Assembly (NCBI RefSeq): GCF_002434265.1
Contig: NZ_DJJS01000003.1
Coordinates: forward strand, 186,001 to 250,000
Reading direction: 5' to 3'
Source of the DNA: Pseudomonas sp. UBA6562
Lineage (GTDB): Bacteria > Pseudomonadota > Gammaproteobacteria > Pseudomonadales > Pseudomonadaceae
Length of the DNA: 64,000 nt
Both the position numbers and the translations under genes were made by a program. Positions 50,353-59,285 of this stretch are shown here, in pieces. Position 1 is the first letter of the stretch; each line of letters starts with the position of its first letter. The notes under the pieces are model-generated. The model ran no database searches. It was not told the origin of the DNA and saw nothing but the letters and a program-made list of their open reading frames with translations.

Positions 50353-51099
50353 ATGAAAACGACAAATTTCCGACGACTGACGCAACTGCTGAGCACCTTG
50401 CTGGCGGCTCTGTGCCTATGGGCACCCGGCGCCAGGGTGCTGGCGCAGGCGTTTACCTCGCCTGAACAACTTATCGGCGTGACGCAGGGATTTCTTGAGT
50501 TCAAGGTCGAGGATTATCTTGCGAGCACGCAAACCCCCGGACGCTATGAGGTCGCGGTCAACTCGCTCGACCCGCGTTTGCGCATGCCCGAGTGCAGCCA
50601 GGCACTGGACGCTTCGCTGGAAAGCCCGGCGACGCCCATGGGCCGCGTCACCGTGCGGGTGAGCTGTGCCGGCAGCGGCCCGTGGACCGTGTTCGTGCCG
50701 GCCACGGTCAAGCTGTTCCGCGAGGTGGTGGTGATGGTGCGCCCGCTCAAGCGCGAAAGCGTGGTGGGCGAAGGCGACGTGGCCTTGCGCGAGCGCGATG
50801 TCGGCGGCCTCGGCCAGGGCTTTATCACCGAGCTCGACCAAGTGGTGGGCATGAAACTGCTGCGGCCCACCGTGCTCGACCAGGTGTTGACGCCGCAACA
50901 TCTGGAACAGGCCGAATTGATTCGCAAGGGCGACCATGTGGTGATCATCGCGCGCAGCGGCACCTTGAGCGTGCGCATGCCGGGCGAGGCCTTGAGCAAG
51001 GGCGGCCTGGCCGAACAGATCCGCGTGCGCAACCTCAATTCCAAACGGGTGATCAAGGCGCGTGTAACGGCGCCGGGGCAGGTCGAGGTGGCAATGTAG
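50353..51099 (+). CDS. flgA: P-ring assembly chaperone FlgA
   Basis: Periplasmic chaperone for FlgI, about 248 residues from the ATG at 50353 (MKTTNFRRLTQLLSTLLAALCLW). An ATG at 50347 is also possible. Signal peptide of about 32 residues ending VLAQA, then a SAF-type C-terminal domain (VMVRPLKRESVVGEGDVALRERDV and LIRKGDHVVIIARSGTLSVRMPGEAL). No good Shine-Dalgarno sequence precedes either start. Confidence 0.93.
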   Translation: MKTTNFRRLTQLLSTLLAALCLWAPGARVLAQAFTSPEQLIGVTQGFLEFKVEDYLASTQTPGRYEVAVNSLDPRLRMPECSQALDASLESPATPMGRVTVRVSCAGSGPWTVFVPATVKLFREVVVMVRPLKRESVVGEGDVALRERDVGGLGQGFITELDQVVGMKLLRPTVLDQVLTPQHLEQAELIRKGDHVVIIARSGTLSVRMPGEALSKGGLAEQIRVRNLNSKRVIKARVTAPGQVEVAM

Positions 51100-51224
51100 G
51101 TGGCGATATCGGACCGGTGGGGATGACGCCAAGGCCAATGGGCTGGCGCTAACCTGGGGCCTTTCTTAAACTGTGCGGCACCGCACACCGTGGGCTCGCC
51201 GATGGGCGGCCGTGCAGCGGTGCC

Positions 51225-51251
51225 TAAAGTTTTTCCAGGGGTGGCCGAAAA
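51225..51251 (+). promoter_or_regulatory. FliA (sigma-28) promoter of flgM
   Basis: TAAAGTTT, 11 bases, GCCGAAAA, almost the exact sigma-28 consensus. It would start transcription about 30 bases before flgM, giving FliA control of its own anti-sigma factor. Confidence 0.88.
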
Positions 51252-51287
51252 CAAGGCAAGCGTCCATATCCCCAGAGGTTTTCGATC

Positions 51288-51599
51288 ATGGTCATTGATT
51301 TCAATCGTTTGAACAATCCGCCGGCCGTGGCCGGTGGAACCCGCAGCGCCGCCGCCACCGGCCCTGCCGAAAAACCAGCGGTCGCCGACCAGGCCAAGAC
51401 CAGCAGCGCCAGCGGCGAAGCGGTCCATCTCAGCCAGGAAGCGCAACAGTTGAAGACCATCACCGACAAGCTGCGCGACCAGCCGGTAGTGGACAGCGCA
51501 CGGGTAGCGCAGCTCAAGCAGTCCATCGCCGACGGCAGCTACCAGGTCGATGCGGGCCGTGTCGCCAGCAAGATGCTCGATCTCGAGAGCCAGCGTTGA
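51288..51599 (+). CDS. flgM: Anti-sigma-28 factor FlgM
   Basis: Binds FliA and is exported when the hook is finished, 103 residues. N-terminal half disordered and Ala/Pro-rich. C-terminal FliA-binding half LSQEAQQLKTITDKL and VAQLKQSIADGSYQVDAGRVASKML is conserved. A FliA promoter precedes it. Confidence 0.96.
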   Translation: MVIDFNRLNNPPAVAGGTRSAAATGPAEKPAVADQAKTSSASGEAVHLSQEAQQLKTITDKLRDQPVVDSARVAQLKQSIADGSYQVDAGRVASKMLDLESQR

Positions 51600-51769
51600 G
51601 TCCACTCCGCTGATTCGAAGGGTACGGCCTGTGCTTCACCTGACCTGAGCTGCGTTGGGCGGCTCCGGCATGCGGCGACGCGAACGCACCCCTGGCGCAA
51701 GCAAGGCCGGCAGTGCCGCACGCGGATGCAGCAGATTCGAGCGAGATCGATTTCACACAGGGCCTAGCC

Positions 51770-52237
51770 ATGCACGACACCACCATGCTGCACCTCATCG
51801 AAGACGACATCGCCCCCGCCCAGGAACTGCTCGAGCTGTTGCAGGGCGAAGCGGTAGCCTTGCATGGGCGCGACATGGCCGTGCTGGAGACGATCCTGGC
51901 GCGCAAGCAGTCGCTGATCGTGCTGCTCGAACAGCATGGCCGCCGCCGCACGCAACTGCTCGCCGAGCTGGGCCTGTCGGCCGATCGCCAGGGTGTGCAG
52001 GCGCTGGCCGCACAATCGGCCCAAGGCGAGGTGATCCTGCAGCGGCTGGACCTGCTCGGCGAACTGCTCGACGCCTGCCAAGAGGTCAACCAGACCAACG
52101 GCCGGATCATCCAGGTGCAGCAACACATCACCAGCAACCAAGTACGCATCCTCATGGGTGGCGACTCGCCCTCCCTGTACGACAGCCGCGGCGGTACCTC
52201 GCCCATGGCTCGACGCCGGCCGCTCAGCCAGGTGTGA
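51770..52237 (+). CDS. flgN: Flagellar export chaperone FlgN
   Basis: Chaperone for FlgK and FlgL, 155 residues from the ATG at 51770 (MHDTTMLHLIEDDIAPAQELLELL). Mostly helical with Leu/Gln heptads; the FlgN signature GEVILQRLDLLGELLDACQEVNQTNGRII is present. Follows flgM and precedes flgZ. Confidence 0.94.
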   Translation: MHDTTMLHLIEDDIAPAQELLELLQGEAVALHGRDMAVLETILARKQSLIVLLEQHGRRRTQLLAELGLSADRQGVQALAAQSAQGEVILQRLDLLGELLDACQEVNQTNGRIIQVQQHITSNQVRILMGGDSPSLYDSRGGTSPMARRRPLSQV

Positions 52238-52320
52238 TCAGCCCTCTATCAAGCCGCCCTCCATACTGGCAAAATGCCGCGACCTGGATGTGACGCTTTT
52301 TGCCTGGAGATTGTTAACCC

Positions 52321-53064
52321 GTGTTCAATGACGCCGATGCTCCACAGCCGCCCAAAGTGCTGGCCACCCCTTTGGAGATCAACGCCAACCTGCGCCAACT
52401 GCTCGACAGCCACGACCCTCTGATTCTCACCTTTCCGGAGCGCGACCAGCGCTTCCAGAGCTACGTGGTGCACGTCGACAAGGACAGCGATGTGCTGGCG
52501 TTGGACGAGCTGATGCCCCGCGACGGCGAGCGCTATATCGAAAACGGCGAGCCGTTCCGGGTCGAGGGCTTCCATGACGGCGTGCGCGTGGCCTGGGAAT
52601 GCAACCACCCTCTGACCATCACCGAGATCGACGGCCACCGTTGCTACCGTGGGCCGCTGCCTAGCGAAATCACCTACCACCAGCGCCGCAATGCCTTCCG
52701 CGCCGCGTTGAAGCTGTCGCAGCTGGTGGATGTCGTGCTCGATGGCAGGCACCTGCGTGGCGACGGGCCGCTGCGCGGCAAGCTGCTGGACATTTCCGCC
52801 ACCGGCTGCAAGCTGCGCTTCGAGGGCGATGTGGAAAGCCGCCTGCAACTCGGTCAGGTGTACGAGCGCATGAAAGCTGGCGCTCCGCTGGGCTTGAGCG
52901 AGACGATGGTGGAGCTGCGCCATCTGCATTTCGAAGAGCGCATCAACACCACCTTTGCCGGCGTGCGCTTCCACAACCTCAGCGGCCAGGGCCAGCGCCG
53001 GGTGGAAAGTTTCGTGTACCAACTGCAGCGCGAGGCGCGGCGGTTCGACAAAGACGATTACTGA
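52321..53064 (+). CDS. flgZ: c-di-GMP-binding flagellar brake FlgZ (YcgR-like)
   Basis: Slows swimming when c-di-GMP is high, 247 residues from a GTG. N-terminal YcgR domain, then a PilZ domain with the c-di-GMP motif RNAFR (123-127) and DISATG (157-162). Both motif parts are intact, so ligand binding is expected. Confidence 0.95.
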   Translation: MFNDADAPQPPKVLATPLEINANLRQLLDSHDPLILTFPERDQRFQSYVVHVDKDSDVLALDELMPRDGERYIENGEPFRVEGFHDGVRVAWECNHPLTITEIDGHRCYRGPLPSEITYHQRRNAFRAALKLSQLVDVVLDGRHLRGDGPLRGKLLDISATGCKLRFEGDVESRLQLGQVYERMKAGAPLGLSETMVELRHLHFEERINTTFAGVRFHNLSGQGQRRVESFVYQLQREARRFDKDDY

Positions 53065-53111
53065 GCCCGGTTCGCAGAGGGCGCTGCCTGGACAGGCGCA
53101 GCGCCGCCTAC

Positions 53112-53170
53112 CCTGTTGGAGCGGCCGGTTCGGCGCTCCGATCAGTCGCGATGGCCGGCAACGCCGGCCC
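53112..53170. repeat. REP-like element between flgZ and the MFS gene
   Basis: TGTTGGAGCGGCCGGTTCGG followed by CGCTCCGATCAGTCGCGATGGCCGGC and an inverted GCCGGC pair. Located between convergent genes. Confidence 0.75.
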
Positions 53171-53227
53171 AATGACCCCGATCCAACTTCCCCAAGATAG
53201 ATACCGCGCCCAATTTGCCCCCTCCCT

Positions 53228-54574
53228 TCAGGGTTTACCAGCGACCTCCTCCTCCACGCCCTGCGCTTCCTGCGCCTGCTCGGCGTCCTCTTCCTCCTCG
53301 GTATCCTCCGCCGCCACCGGCGCCTGCATCACATCCTGCACCGTCTGCTCGTCGACCCGCGGGTCGAGCGCCGCCGACAGCGGCGAACTGGTAGCCGGCA
53401 TGGCCACGTGGCTGAGCGGCGCATCTTCGACCTGATGCAACCCGGTGACCGCTTGCGGCCGAATGCGCCACACCAGCACCAGGGCGAAGAAAACGAAGAA
53501 GGCATAGAGCATCTGTGTCCCGAACAGCTTGATCAGCACGCCTGCGGCCAACGGCCCGATGCTGGCGCCCACGCCGTAGGTCACCAGCAACATGGCCGTC
53601 AGCGACACGCGGCGTTCGCTTTCCACATGGTCGTTGGAGAACGCGACCGCCAGTGGATACAAGCCGAACTGCAGCAACGAGATCAAGAAGCCCATGCCGA
53701 AAAGAATCTCCAGCGGCACCGCCGGGAAGATCGCCAAGGGCAACGCCGCCACCGCCAGGCCCACCGCCACACTGCGGATCAGCACGGCACGGTCGTAGCG
53801 GTCGGACAGCCAGCCCAAAGGCCACTGCACCACCAGCCCGGCGAAGATGCAGCAGCCCATGAACAGACCGATCTGCTCGGTGCTCAAGCCCTGGCTGCTG
53901 GCGTACAACGGCGCCAAACCATAGAACGCGCCGACGATCAGCCCCGCGCCGAGCACGGTCGACAGCGACTGCGGCACGCGCTTGATGAAGAACAGCGGGT
54001 CCATCGGCGCAGGGCGCAAGGGCGCCGGGTGGATGCGCCGGGTCATGGCCACCGGCACCAGGCACAGGGCGAAGCACATGGCGACCAGCATCAACAGCTC
54101 CAGGCCCAGTTGCGGGTGCACCACCAGGATCAGCTGGCCCAGCACCAGGCCCAGATAGGACGCGATCATGTAGCAACTGAACACCGCGCCGCGCTGCTTG
54201 GCGTCGGCCTGCTCGTTGAGCCAGCTTTCCAGGACCATGTACTGGCACATCATGCCCAGGCCGACAACCATGCGCAGCCCGACCCAGGCCGGTAGCCAGT
54301 CGGTCAGGCCGTGGCCGAGCACGGCGGCACCGACGATGCCGGCACAAGTGGCGTAGGCGCGGATATGCCCGACCCGGGCGATGAGCCGATGGCCCACCTT
54401 GCCGCCAAGGGCCAGGCCGAAATAGTTGGCGGCCATCAGGGCGCCGGCCCACAGGCTGTCGGCCTGGTCGGCCGCCAGGCGCAAGGCCAGGTAGGTGCTG
54501 AGCAGACCCGAGCCGATCAGCATCATCAGCGCGGCGAAGTACAACGAGCGAAAAGACTTCCAGATATGGCGCAT
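53228..54574 (-). CDS. MFS transporter
   Basis: Major facilitator of 448 residues, start at MRHIWKSFRSLYF (54574). Twelve hydrophobic segments are visible (for example LYFAALMMLIGSGLLSTYLAL, LSTVLGAGLIVGAFYGLAPLY) with a GWLSDRYDRAVLIR motif between helices 8 and 9. An unusual acidic tail of about 60 residues (DTEEEEDAEQAQEAQGVEEE) follows the last helix. It lies next to flgZ; substrate unknown. The longer open frame upstream is not coding. Confidence 0.88.
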   Translation of the reverse strand: MRHIWKSFRSLYFAALMMLIGSGLLSTYLALRLAADQADSLWAGALMAANYFGLALGGKVGHRLIARVGHIRAYATCAGIVGAAVLGHGLTDWLPAWVGLRMVVGLGMMCQYMVLESWLNEQADAKQRGAVFSCYMIASYLGLVLGQLILVVHPQLGLELLMLVAMCFALCLVPVAMTRRIHPAPLRPAPMDPLFFIKRVPQSLSTVLGAGLIVGAFYGLAPLYASSQGLSTEQIGLFMGCCIFAGLVVQWPLGWLSDRYDRAVLIRSVAVGLAVAALPLAIFPAVPLEILFGMGFLISLLQFGLYPLAVAFSNDHVESERRVSLTAMLLVTYGVGASIGPLAAGVLIKLFGTQMLYAFFVFFALVLVWRIRPQAVTGLHQVEDAPLSHVAMPATSSPLSAALDPRVDEQTVQDVMQAPVAAEDTEEEEDAEQAQEAQGVEEEVAGKP

Positions 54575-54931
54575 ACGTCCCGGGCGGGCTCCCTGGTGAG
54601 ATGGAGTACAGCTGGCAAGCTTAAACCCGCTTTCCCGCTTCGCCCCAGGAAAAGGTGCCAAGGCGGCGCGGCGAGTCAAGATGTTGTCGTAGTCGGGCCG
54701 GTCGGACCCGCCGTGCGCCTGCACCAGCCGGATGCGGGGCATGAAGCGCTCGGCAAGCGGGGCTGGGCAGCGGCACAGCGTTCGATGAACAGCGGAGCCG
54801 ACAGTTCCCGGGAAGCCAAGGCAAGTCGAGAGCAAGCAGGACATTCGTTTCGGTAGCAGCTCCAGGAGCGGGCCTGAGCGAACCCGGTCCAATAGCTGCC
54901 GGTCAGGATGGCGCCTCCTTGGCCTCCCCCC
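54575..54931. other. Interval between bkdR and the MFS gene
   Basis: About 360 bases. No gene, RNA or repeat recognised; the MFS promoter is presumably here. Confidence 0.6.
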
Positions 54932-55417
54932 TCACTCGCGCAAGGTCAGCCCATTGGCCGGCAGCGGCAGCGCGGTCTTGTAGCGCACCTGCTTCAGGGC
55001 GAAGCTGGAGCGGATGTTCGCCACCCCCGGCAGGCGCGTCAGGTAGTCGAGAAAGCGCTCCAGGGCCTGGATGCTCGGCAGCAGCACGCGCAGCAGGTAG
55101 TCCGGATCGCCAGTCATCAGGTAGCACTCCATCACCTCGGCGCGCTCGGCGATGGCGTCCTCGAAACCGTGCAGCGACTGTTCCACCTGCTTCTCCAGGC
55201 TCACGTGAATGAACACGTTGACGTCCAGGCCCAGCACCTGCGGCGAGAGCAAGGTCACCTGCTGACGGATCAACCCCGCCTCCTCCATGGCCCGTACCCG
55301 ATTGAAACAGGGCGTGGGCGAGAGGTTCACCGAGCGGGCCAGTTCGGCGTTGGTGATGCGGGCGTCTTCCTGAAGGCTGTTGAGAATGCCGATGTCGGTA
55401 CGATCGAGTTTGCGCAT
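54932..55417 (-). CDS. bkdR: Lrp-type activator of the bkd operon BkdR
   Basis: Lrp/AsnC regulator of 161 residues that activates the branched-chain keto acid dehydrogenase operon. N-terminal helix-turn-helix (LNSLQEDARITNAELARSVNLSPTPCFNRVRAMEEAGLI) and C-terminal RAM ligand domain (VMECYLMTGDPDYLLRVLLPS). Divergent from bkdA1 across about 190 bases that must hold its operator. Confidence 0.95.
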   Translation of the reverse strand: MRKLDRTDIGILNSLQEDARITNAELARSVNLSPTPCFNRVRAMEEAGLIRQQVTLLSPQVLGLDVNVFIHVSLEKQVEQSLHGFEDAIAERAEVMECYLMTGDPDYLLRVLLPSIQALERFLDYLTRLPGVANIRSSFALKQVRYKTALPLPANGLTLRE

Positions 55418-55610
55418 GAGACAAATTCACCGGTTTTTTATGGTTGTGCAGAATGTTTATCTGCGCCACTGCCGAAAGGCAATGAACATGAGAGAAATAT
55501 TCTTCTGCCGGGCTTCTACCCTATAGGCAAGGCTGCCCTGACCGAACTGGCGCATGGCGGCCATCGCTGCATAGCTCATAAAAACAACGACCCGAGCGAG
55601 CGTAACCCGC

Positions 55611-56843
55611 ATGAACGACTACGCCCCCCTGCGCCTGCACGTGCCCGAGCCTACCGGCCGGCCTGGCTGCCAGACCGATTTCTCCTATCTGCACCTGAGC
55701 GACGCCGGCCAGGTGCGCAAACCGCCCATCGACGTCGAAGCCGCCGACACCGCCGACCTGTGTACGGGCCTGGTGCGCGTGCTCGACGGCCAGGGCAACG
55801 CCGTCGGCCCCTGGGCCGAGGACATCGATCCGCAGGTGCTGCGCCGCGGCATGCGCGCGATGCTCAAGACGCGCCTGTTCGACAGCCGCATGGTGGTCGC
55901 CCAACGGCAGAAGAAGATGTCGTTCTACATGCAGAGCCTGGGCGAGGAAGCCATCGGCAGCGCCCAGGCCCTGGCGCTCAACCGCAGCGACATGTGCTTC
56001 CCCACCTACCGCCAGCAGAGCATCCTCATGGCCCGCGAGGTGTCGCTGGTGGAGATGATCTGCCAACTGCTGTCCAACGAGCGCGACCCGCTCAAGGGCC
56101 GCCAGCTGCCGATCATGTACTCGGTGCGCGAAGCCGGCTTCTTCACCATCAGCGGCAACCTGGCCACGCAATTCGTGCAGGCCGTGGGCTGGGCCATGGC
56201 CTCGGCGATCAAGGGCGACACCAAGATCGCGTCGGCCTGGATCGGCGACGGCGCCACCGCCGAATCGGACTTCCACAACGCCCTGACCTTCGCCCACGTC
56301 TATCGCGCTCCGGTGATCCTCAACGTGGTCAACAACCAATGGGCGATCTCCACCTTCCAGGCCATCGCCGGTGGCGAGGCCAGCACCTTCGCCGGCCGCG
56401 GCGTGGGCTGCGGCATCGCTTCGCTGCGGGTGGACGGCAACGACTTCGTCGCGGTCTACGCCGCCTCGCGCTGGGCCGCCGAGCGTGCCCGCCGCGGCCT
56501 GGGGCCGAGCCTGATCGAATGGGTGACCTACCGCGCCGGTCCGCACTCGACCTCGGACGATCCGTCCAAGTACCGCCCTGCCGACGACTGGAGCCACTTC
56601 CCCCTGGGCGATCCGATCGCCCGGCTCAAGCAGCACCTGATCGCCAGCGGCCACTGGAGCGAAGAGGAACACGCCGCCGTCAGCGCCGAGCTGGAAGCCG
56701 AGATCCTCGCCGCACAGAAACAGGCCGAGCAGCACGGCACCCTCGCCAACGGCCACATCCCCAGTGCCGCCTCGATGTTCGAGGACGTGTACAAGGACAT
56801 GCCCGACCACCTGCGCCGTCAGCGCCAGCAACTGGGGGTCTGA
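55611..56843 (+). CDS. bkdA1: Branched-chain 2-oxoacid dehydrogenase E1 alpha subunit
   Basis: Thiamine-diphosphate-dependent decarboxylation of the keto acids of Val, Leu and Ile, 410 residues. The ThDP motif runs from GDG (212-214) to NNQW (241-244), and the HSTSDDPSKYR phosphorylation-loop-like segment is present. First gene of the operon; stop codon one base before the bkdA2 start. Confidence 0.97.
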   Translation: MNDYAPLRLHVPEPTGRPGCQTDFSYLHLSDAGQVRKPPIDVEAADTADLCTGLVRVLDGQGNAVGPWAEDIDPQVLRRGMRAMLKTRLFDSRMVVAQRQKKMSFYMQSLGEEAIGSAQALALNRSDMCFPTYRQQSILMAREVSLVEMICQLLSNERDPLKGRQLPIMYSVREAGFFTISGNLATQFVQAVGWAMASAIKGDTKIASAWIGDGATAESDFHNALTFAHVYRAPVILNVVNNQWAISTFQAIAGGEASTFAGRGVGCGIASLRVDGNDFVAVYAASRWAAERARRGLGPSLIEWVTYRAGPHSTSDDPSKYRPADDWSHFPLGDPIARLKQHLIASGHWSEEEHAAVSAELEAEILAAQKQAEQHGTLANGHIPSAASMFEDVYKDMPDHLRRQRQQLGV

Positions 56844-56844
56844 G

Positions 56845-57903
56845 ATGAACGACCAGACAAGCGTCATGCACACCGACACCGCACAGGCTACCGCCACCAT
56901 GACCATGATCCAGGCCCTGCGCTCGGCCATGGACATCATGCTCGGGCGCGACGACGACGTGGTCATCTACGGCCAGGACGTCGGCTACTTCGGCGGCGTG
57001 TTCCGCTGCACCGAAGGCTTGCAACGCAAGTACGGCACCTCGCGGGTGTTCGACGCGCCGATCTCCGAATGCGGCATCGTCGGCACCGCCGTGGGCATGG
57101 GCGCCTACGGTTTGCGCCCGGTGGTGGAAATCCAGTTCGCTGACTACGTGTACCCGGCCTATGACCAGATCGTGTCGGAGATGGCCCGCCTGCGCTATCG
57201 CTCGGCCGGCGAGTTCATCTCGCCGTTGACCCTGCGCATGCCCTGTGGCGGCGGCATTTACGGCGGCCAGACCCACAGCCAAAGCCCGGAAGCCACCTTC
57301 ACCCAGGTCTGCGGCCTGCGCACGGTGATGCCGTCCAACCCCTACGATGCCAAGGGTCTGCTGATTGCCTCGATCGAGTGCGACGACCCGGTGATCTTTC
57401 TCGAACCCAAGCGCCTGTACAACGGCCCTTTCGACGGCCACCACGACCGCCCGGTAACGCCCTGGTCCCAACACCCGCAAAGCGCGGTGCCGGAAGGCTA
57501 TTACCAAGTGCCGCTGGATAAGGCGGTGATCACCCGACCGGGCAACGACGTCACGGTGCTGACGTATGGCACCACGGTGTACGTGGCCCAGGTGGCGGCC
57601 GAGGAAACCGGCGTCGACGCCGAAGTGATCGACCTGCGCAGCCTGTGGCCGCTGGACCTGGACACCATCGTCGCCTCGGTGAAGAAGACCGGGCGCTGCG
57701 TGGTGGTGCACGAAGCCACGCGCACCTGCGGCTTCGGCGCCGAGCTGATCGCTCTCGTACAGGAGCACTGCTTCCATCACCTGGAGGCGCCCATCGAGCG
57801 CGTCACCGGCTGGGACACCCCCTACCCGCATGCCCAGGAATGGGCCTACTTCCCCGGCCCGTCCCGGGTGGGCGCGGCATTGAAACAGGTCATGGAGGTC
57901 TGA
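56845..57903 (+). CDS. bkdA2: Branched-chain 2-oxoacid dehydrogenase E1 beta subunit
   Basis: E1 beta partner, 352 residues from the ATG at 56845 (MNDQTSVMHTDTAQ). Transketolase pyrimidine-binding features (GQDVGYFGGVFRCTEGLQ, APISECGIVGTAVGMG) and the C-terminal domain (DAEVIDLRSLWPLDLDTI) are present. Its TGA is directly followed by the bkdB ATG. Confidence 0.97.
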   Translation: MNDQTSVMHTDTAQATATMTMIQALRSAMDIMLGRDDDVVIYGQDVGYFGGVFRCTEGLQRKYGTSRVFDAPISECGIVGTAVGMGAYGLRPVVEIQFADYVYPAYDQIVSEMARLRYRSAGEFISPLTLRMPCGGGIYGGQTHSQSPEATFTQVCGLRTVMPSNPYDAKGLLIASIECDDPVIFLEPKRLYNGPFDGHHDRPVTPWSQHPQSAVPEGYYQVPLDKAVITRPGNDVTVLTYGTTVYVAQVAAEETGVDAEVIDLRSLWPLDLDTIVASVKKTGRCVVVHEATRTCGFGAELIALVQEHCFHHLEAPIERVTGWDTPYPHAQEWAYFPGPSRVGAALKQVMEV

Positions 57904-59283
57904 ATGGGCACGCACGTCATCAAGATGCCGGACATCGGCGAGGGCATCGCCCAGGTCGAGCTGGTCGAGTGGTTCGTCAAGGTCGGCGATGTGATCGGCG
58001 AGGACCAAGTGGTGGCCGACGTCATGACCGACAAGGCCACGGTGGAAATCCCGTCGCCGGTCAGCGGCACCGTGGTCGCACTGGGCGGGCAGCCCGGTGA
58101 AGTCATGGCCGTGGGCAGCGAGCTGATCCGCATCGAGGTCGAGGGCAGCGGCAACCACACCGACGTGGCGCACGCCGCCAAGCCGGCGTCGGATGCTGCC
58201 GCGTCGCAGCCCGAGCCGACGGCGCCGGTCGCCAAAGCACCGACCCCGCCGACGACGGCGGTACCTGCCGATACCGGTTCGGCGTCGGGTGCCACAGCCA
58301 ACGGCGCACTCGCCGCACAATCGGCACATGGCGCCAAAGCCGACGGCGCGCCCGTTGGGCAATCGGCACATGCCCAACAGCCTGCCGCACCCTTGGTGCC
58401 GCGCCAGCCCGGCGACAAGCCCCTGGCCTCCCCCGCCGTGCGCAAGCGCGCGCTGGATGCCGGCATCGAGCTGCGCTACGTGCACGGCAGCGGCCCGGCC
58501 GGGCGCATCCTGCACGAAGACCTCGACGCCTTCCTCCAGGCGCCGCAGCGCAGCGAGCCGGCAGCGGCCGGCCAGGCCCGGCGCACCGACAGCGAGCAGA
58601 TCCCGGTCATCGGCCTGCGCCGCAAGATCGCCCAGCGCATGCAGGACGCCAAGCGCCGCGTCGCCCACTTCAGCTACATCGAAGAAATCGACGTCACCCA
58701 GCTCGAAGCCTTGCGCCAGCAGCTCAACCGCCAGCATGGCGAACAGCGCGGCAAGCTGACCTTGCTGCCGTTCCTGGTACGGGCCCTGGTGGTGGCGCTG
58801 CGCGACTTCCCACAGATCAACGCCACCTACGACGACGAGGCGCAACTGATCACCCGCCATGGCGCCGTGCACGTAGGCATCGCCACCCAGGGCGACAACG
58901 GCCTGATGGTGCCGGTGCTGCGCCATGCCGAAGCCGCCGGCCTGTGGCACAACGCCCGCGAGATCATCCGCCTGGCCCAGGCCGCGCGCGGCAACAAGGC
59001 CACGCGTGAAGAGCTGTCGGGCTCGACCATCACCCTGACCAGCCTCGGGGCCCTGGGCGGTATCGCCAGCACGCCGGTGGTCAACACCCCGGAAGTGGCC
59101 ATCGTCGGCGTCAACCGCATGGTCGAGCGGCCGGTGGTGGTCGATGGCCAGATCGTGGTGCGCAAGATGATGAACCTGTCCAGTTCGTTCGACCATCGTG
59201 TGGTCGATGGCATGGACGCCGCCTTGTTCATCCAGGCCGTACGCGGCTTGCTCGAACAACCCGCCTGCCTGTTCGTGGAGTGA
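57904..59283 (+). CDS. bkdB: Branched-chain 2-oxoacid dehydrogenase E2 (lipoyl acyltransferase)
   Basis: E2 core, 459 residues. One lipoyl domain with Lys44 (VMTDKATVEIPSP), an Ala/Pro-rich linker with two GA-S/H-type repeats (QSAHGAKADGAPVGQSAHA), and a peripheral subunit-binding domain (LASPAVRKRALDAGIEL). The catalytic domain has His431 and Asp435 in FDHRVVDGMD. Confidence 0.97.
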   Translation: MGTHVIKMPDIGEGIAQVELVEWFVKVGDVIGEDQVVADVMTDKATVEIPSPVSGTVVALGGQPGEVMAVGSELIRIEVEGSGNHTDVAHAAKPASDAAASQPEPTAPVAKAPTPPTTAVPADTGSASGATANGALAAQSAHGAKADGAPVGQSAHAQQPAAPLVPRQPGDKPLASPAVRKRALDAGIELRYVHGSGPAGRILHEDLDAFLQAPQRSEPAAAGQARRTDSEQIPVIGLRRKIAQRMQDAKRRVAHFSYIEEIDVTQLEALRQQLNRQHGEQRGKLTLLPFLVRALVVALRDFPQINATYDDEAQLITRHGAVHVGIATQGDNGLMVPVLRHAEAAGLWHNAREIIRLAQAARGNKATREELSGSTITLTSLGALGGIASTPVVNTPEVAIVGVNRMVERPVVVDGQIVVRKMMNLSSSFDHRVVDGMDAALFIQAVRGLLEQPACLFVE

Positions 59284-59285
59284 GC

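Noticed and set aside
54575..54931. Gene or pseudogene between bkdR and the MFS gene
   Set aside because: Frames here are Arg/Pro/Ala-rich with no start site or family pattern.
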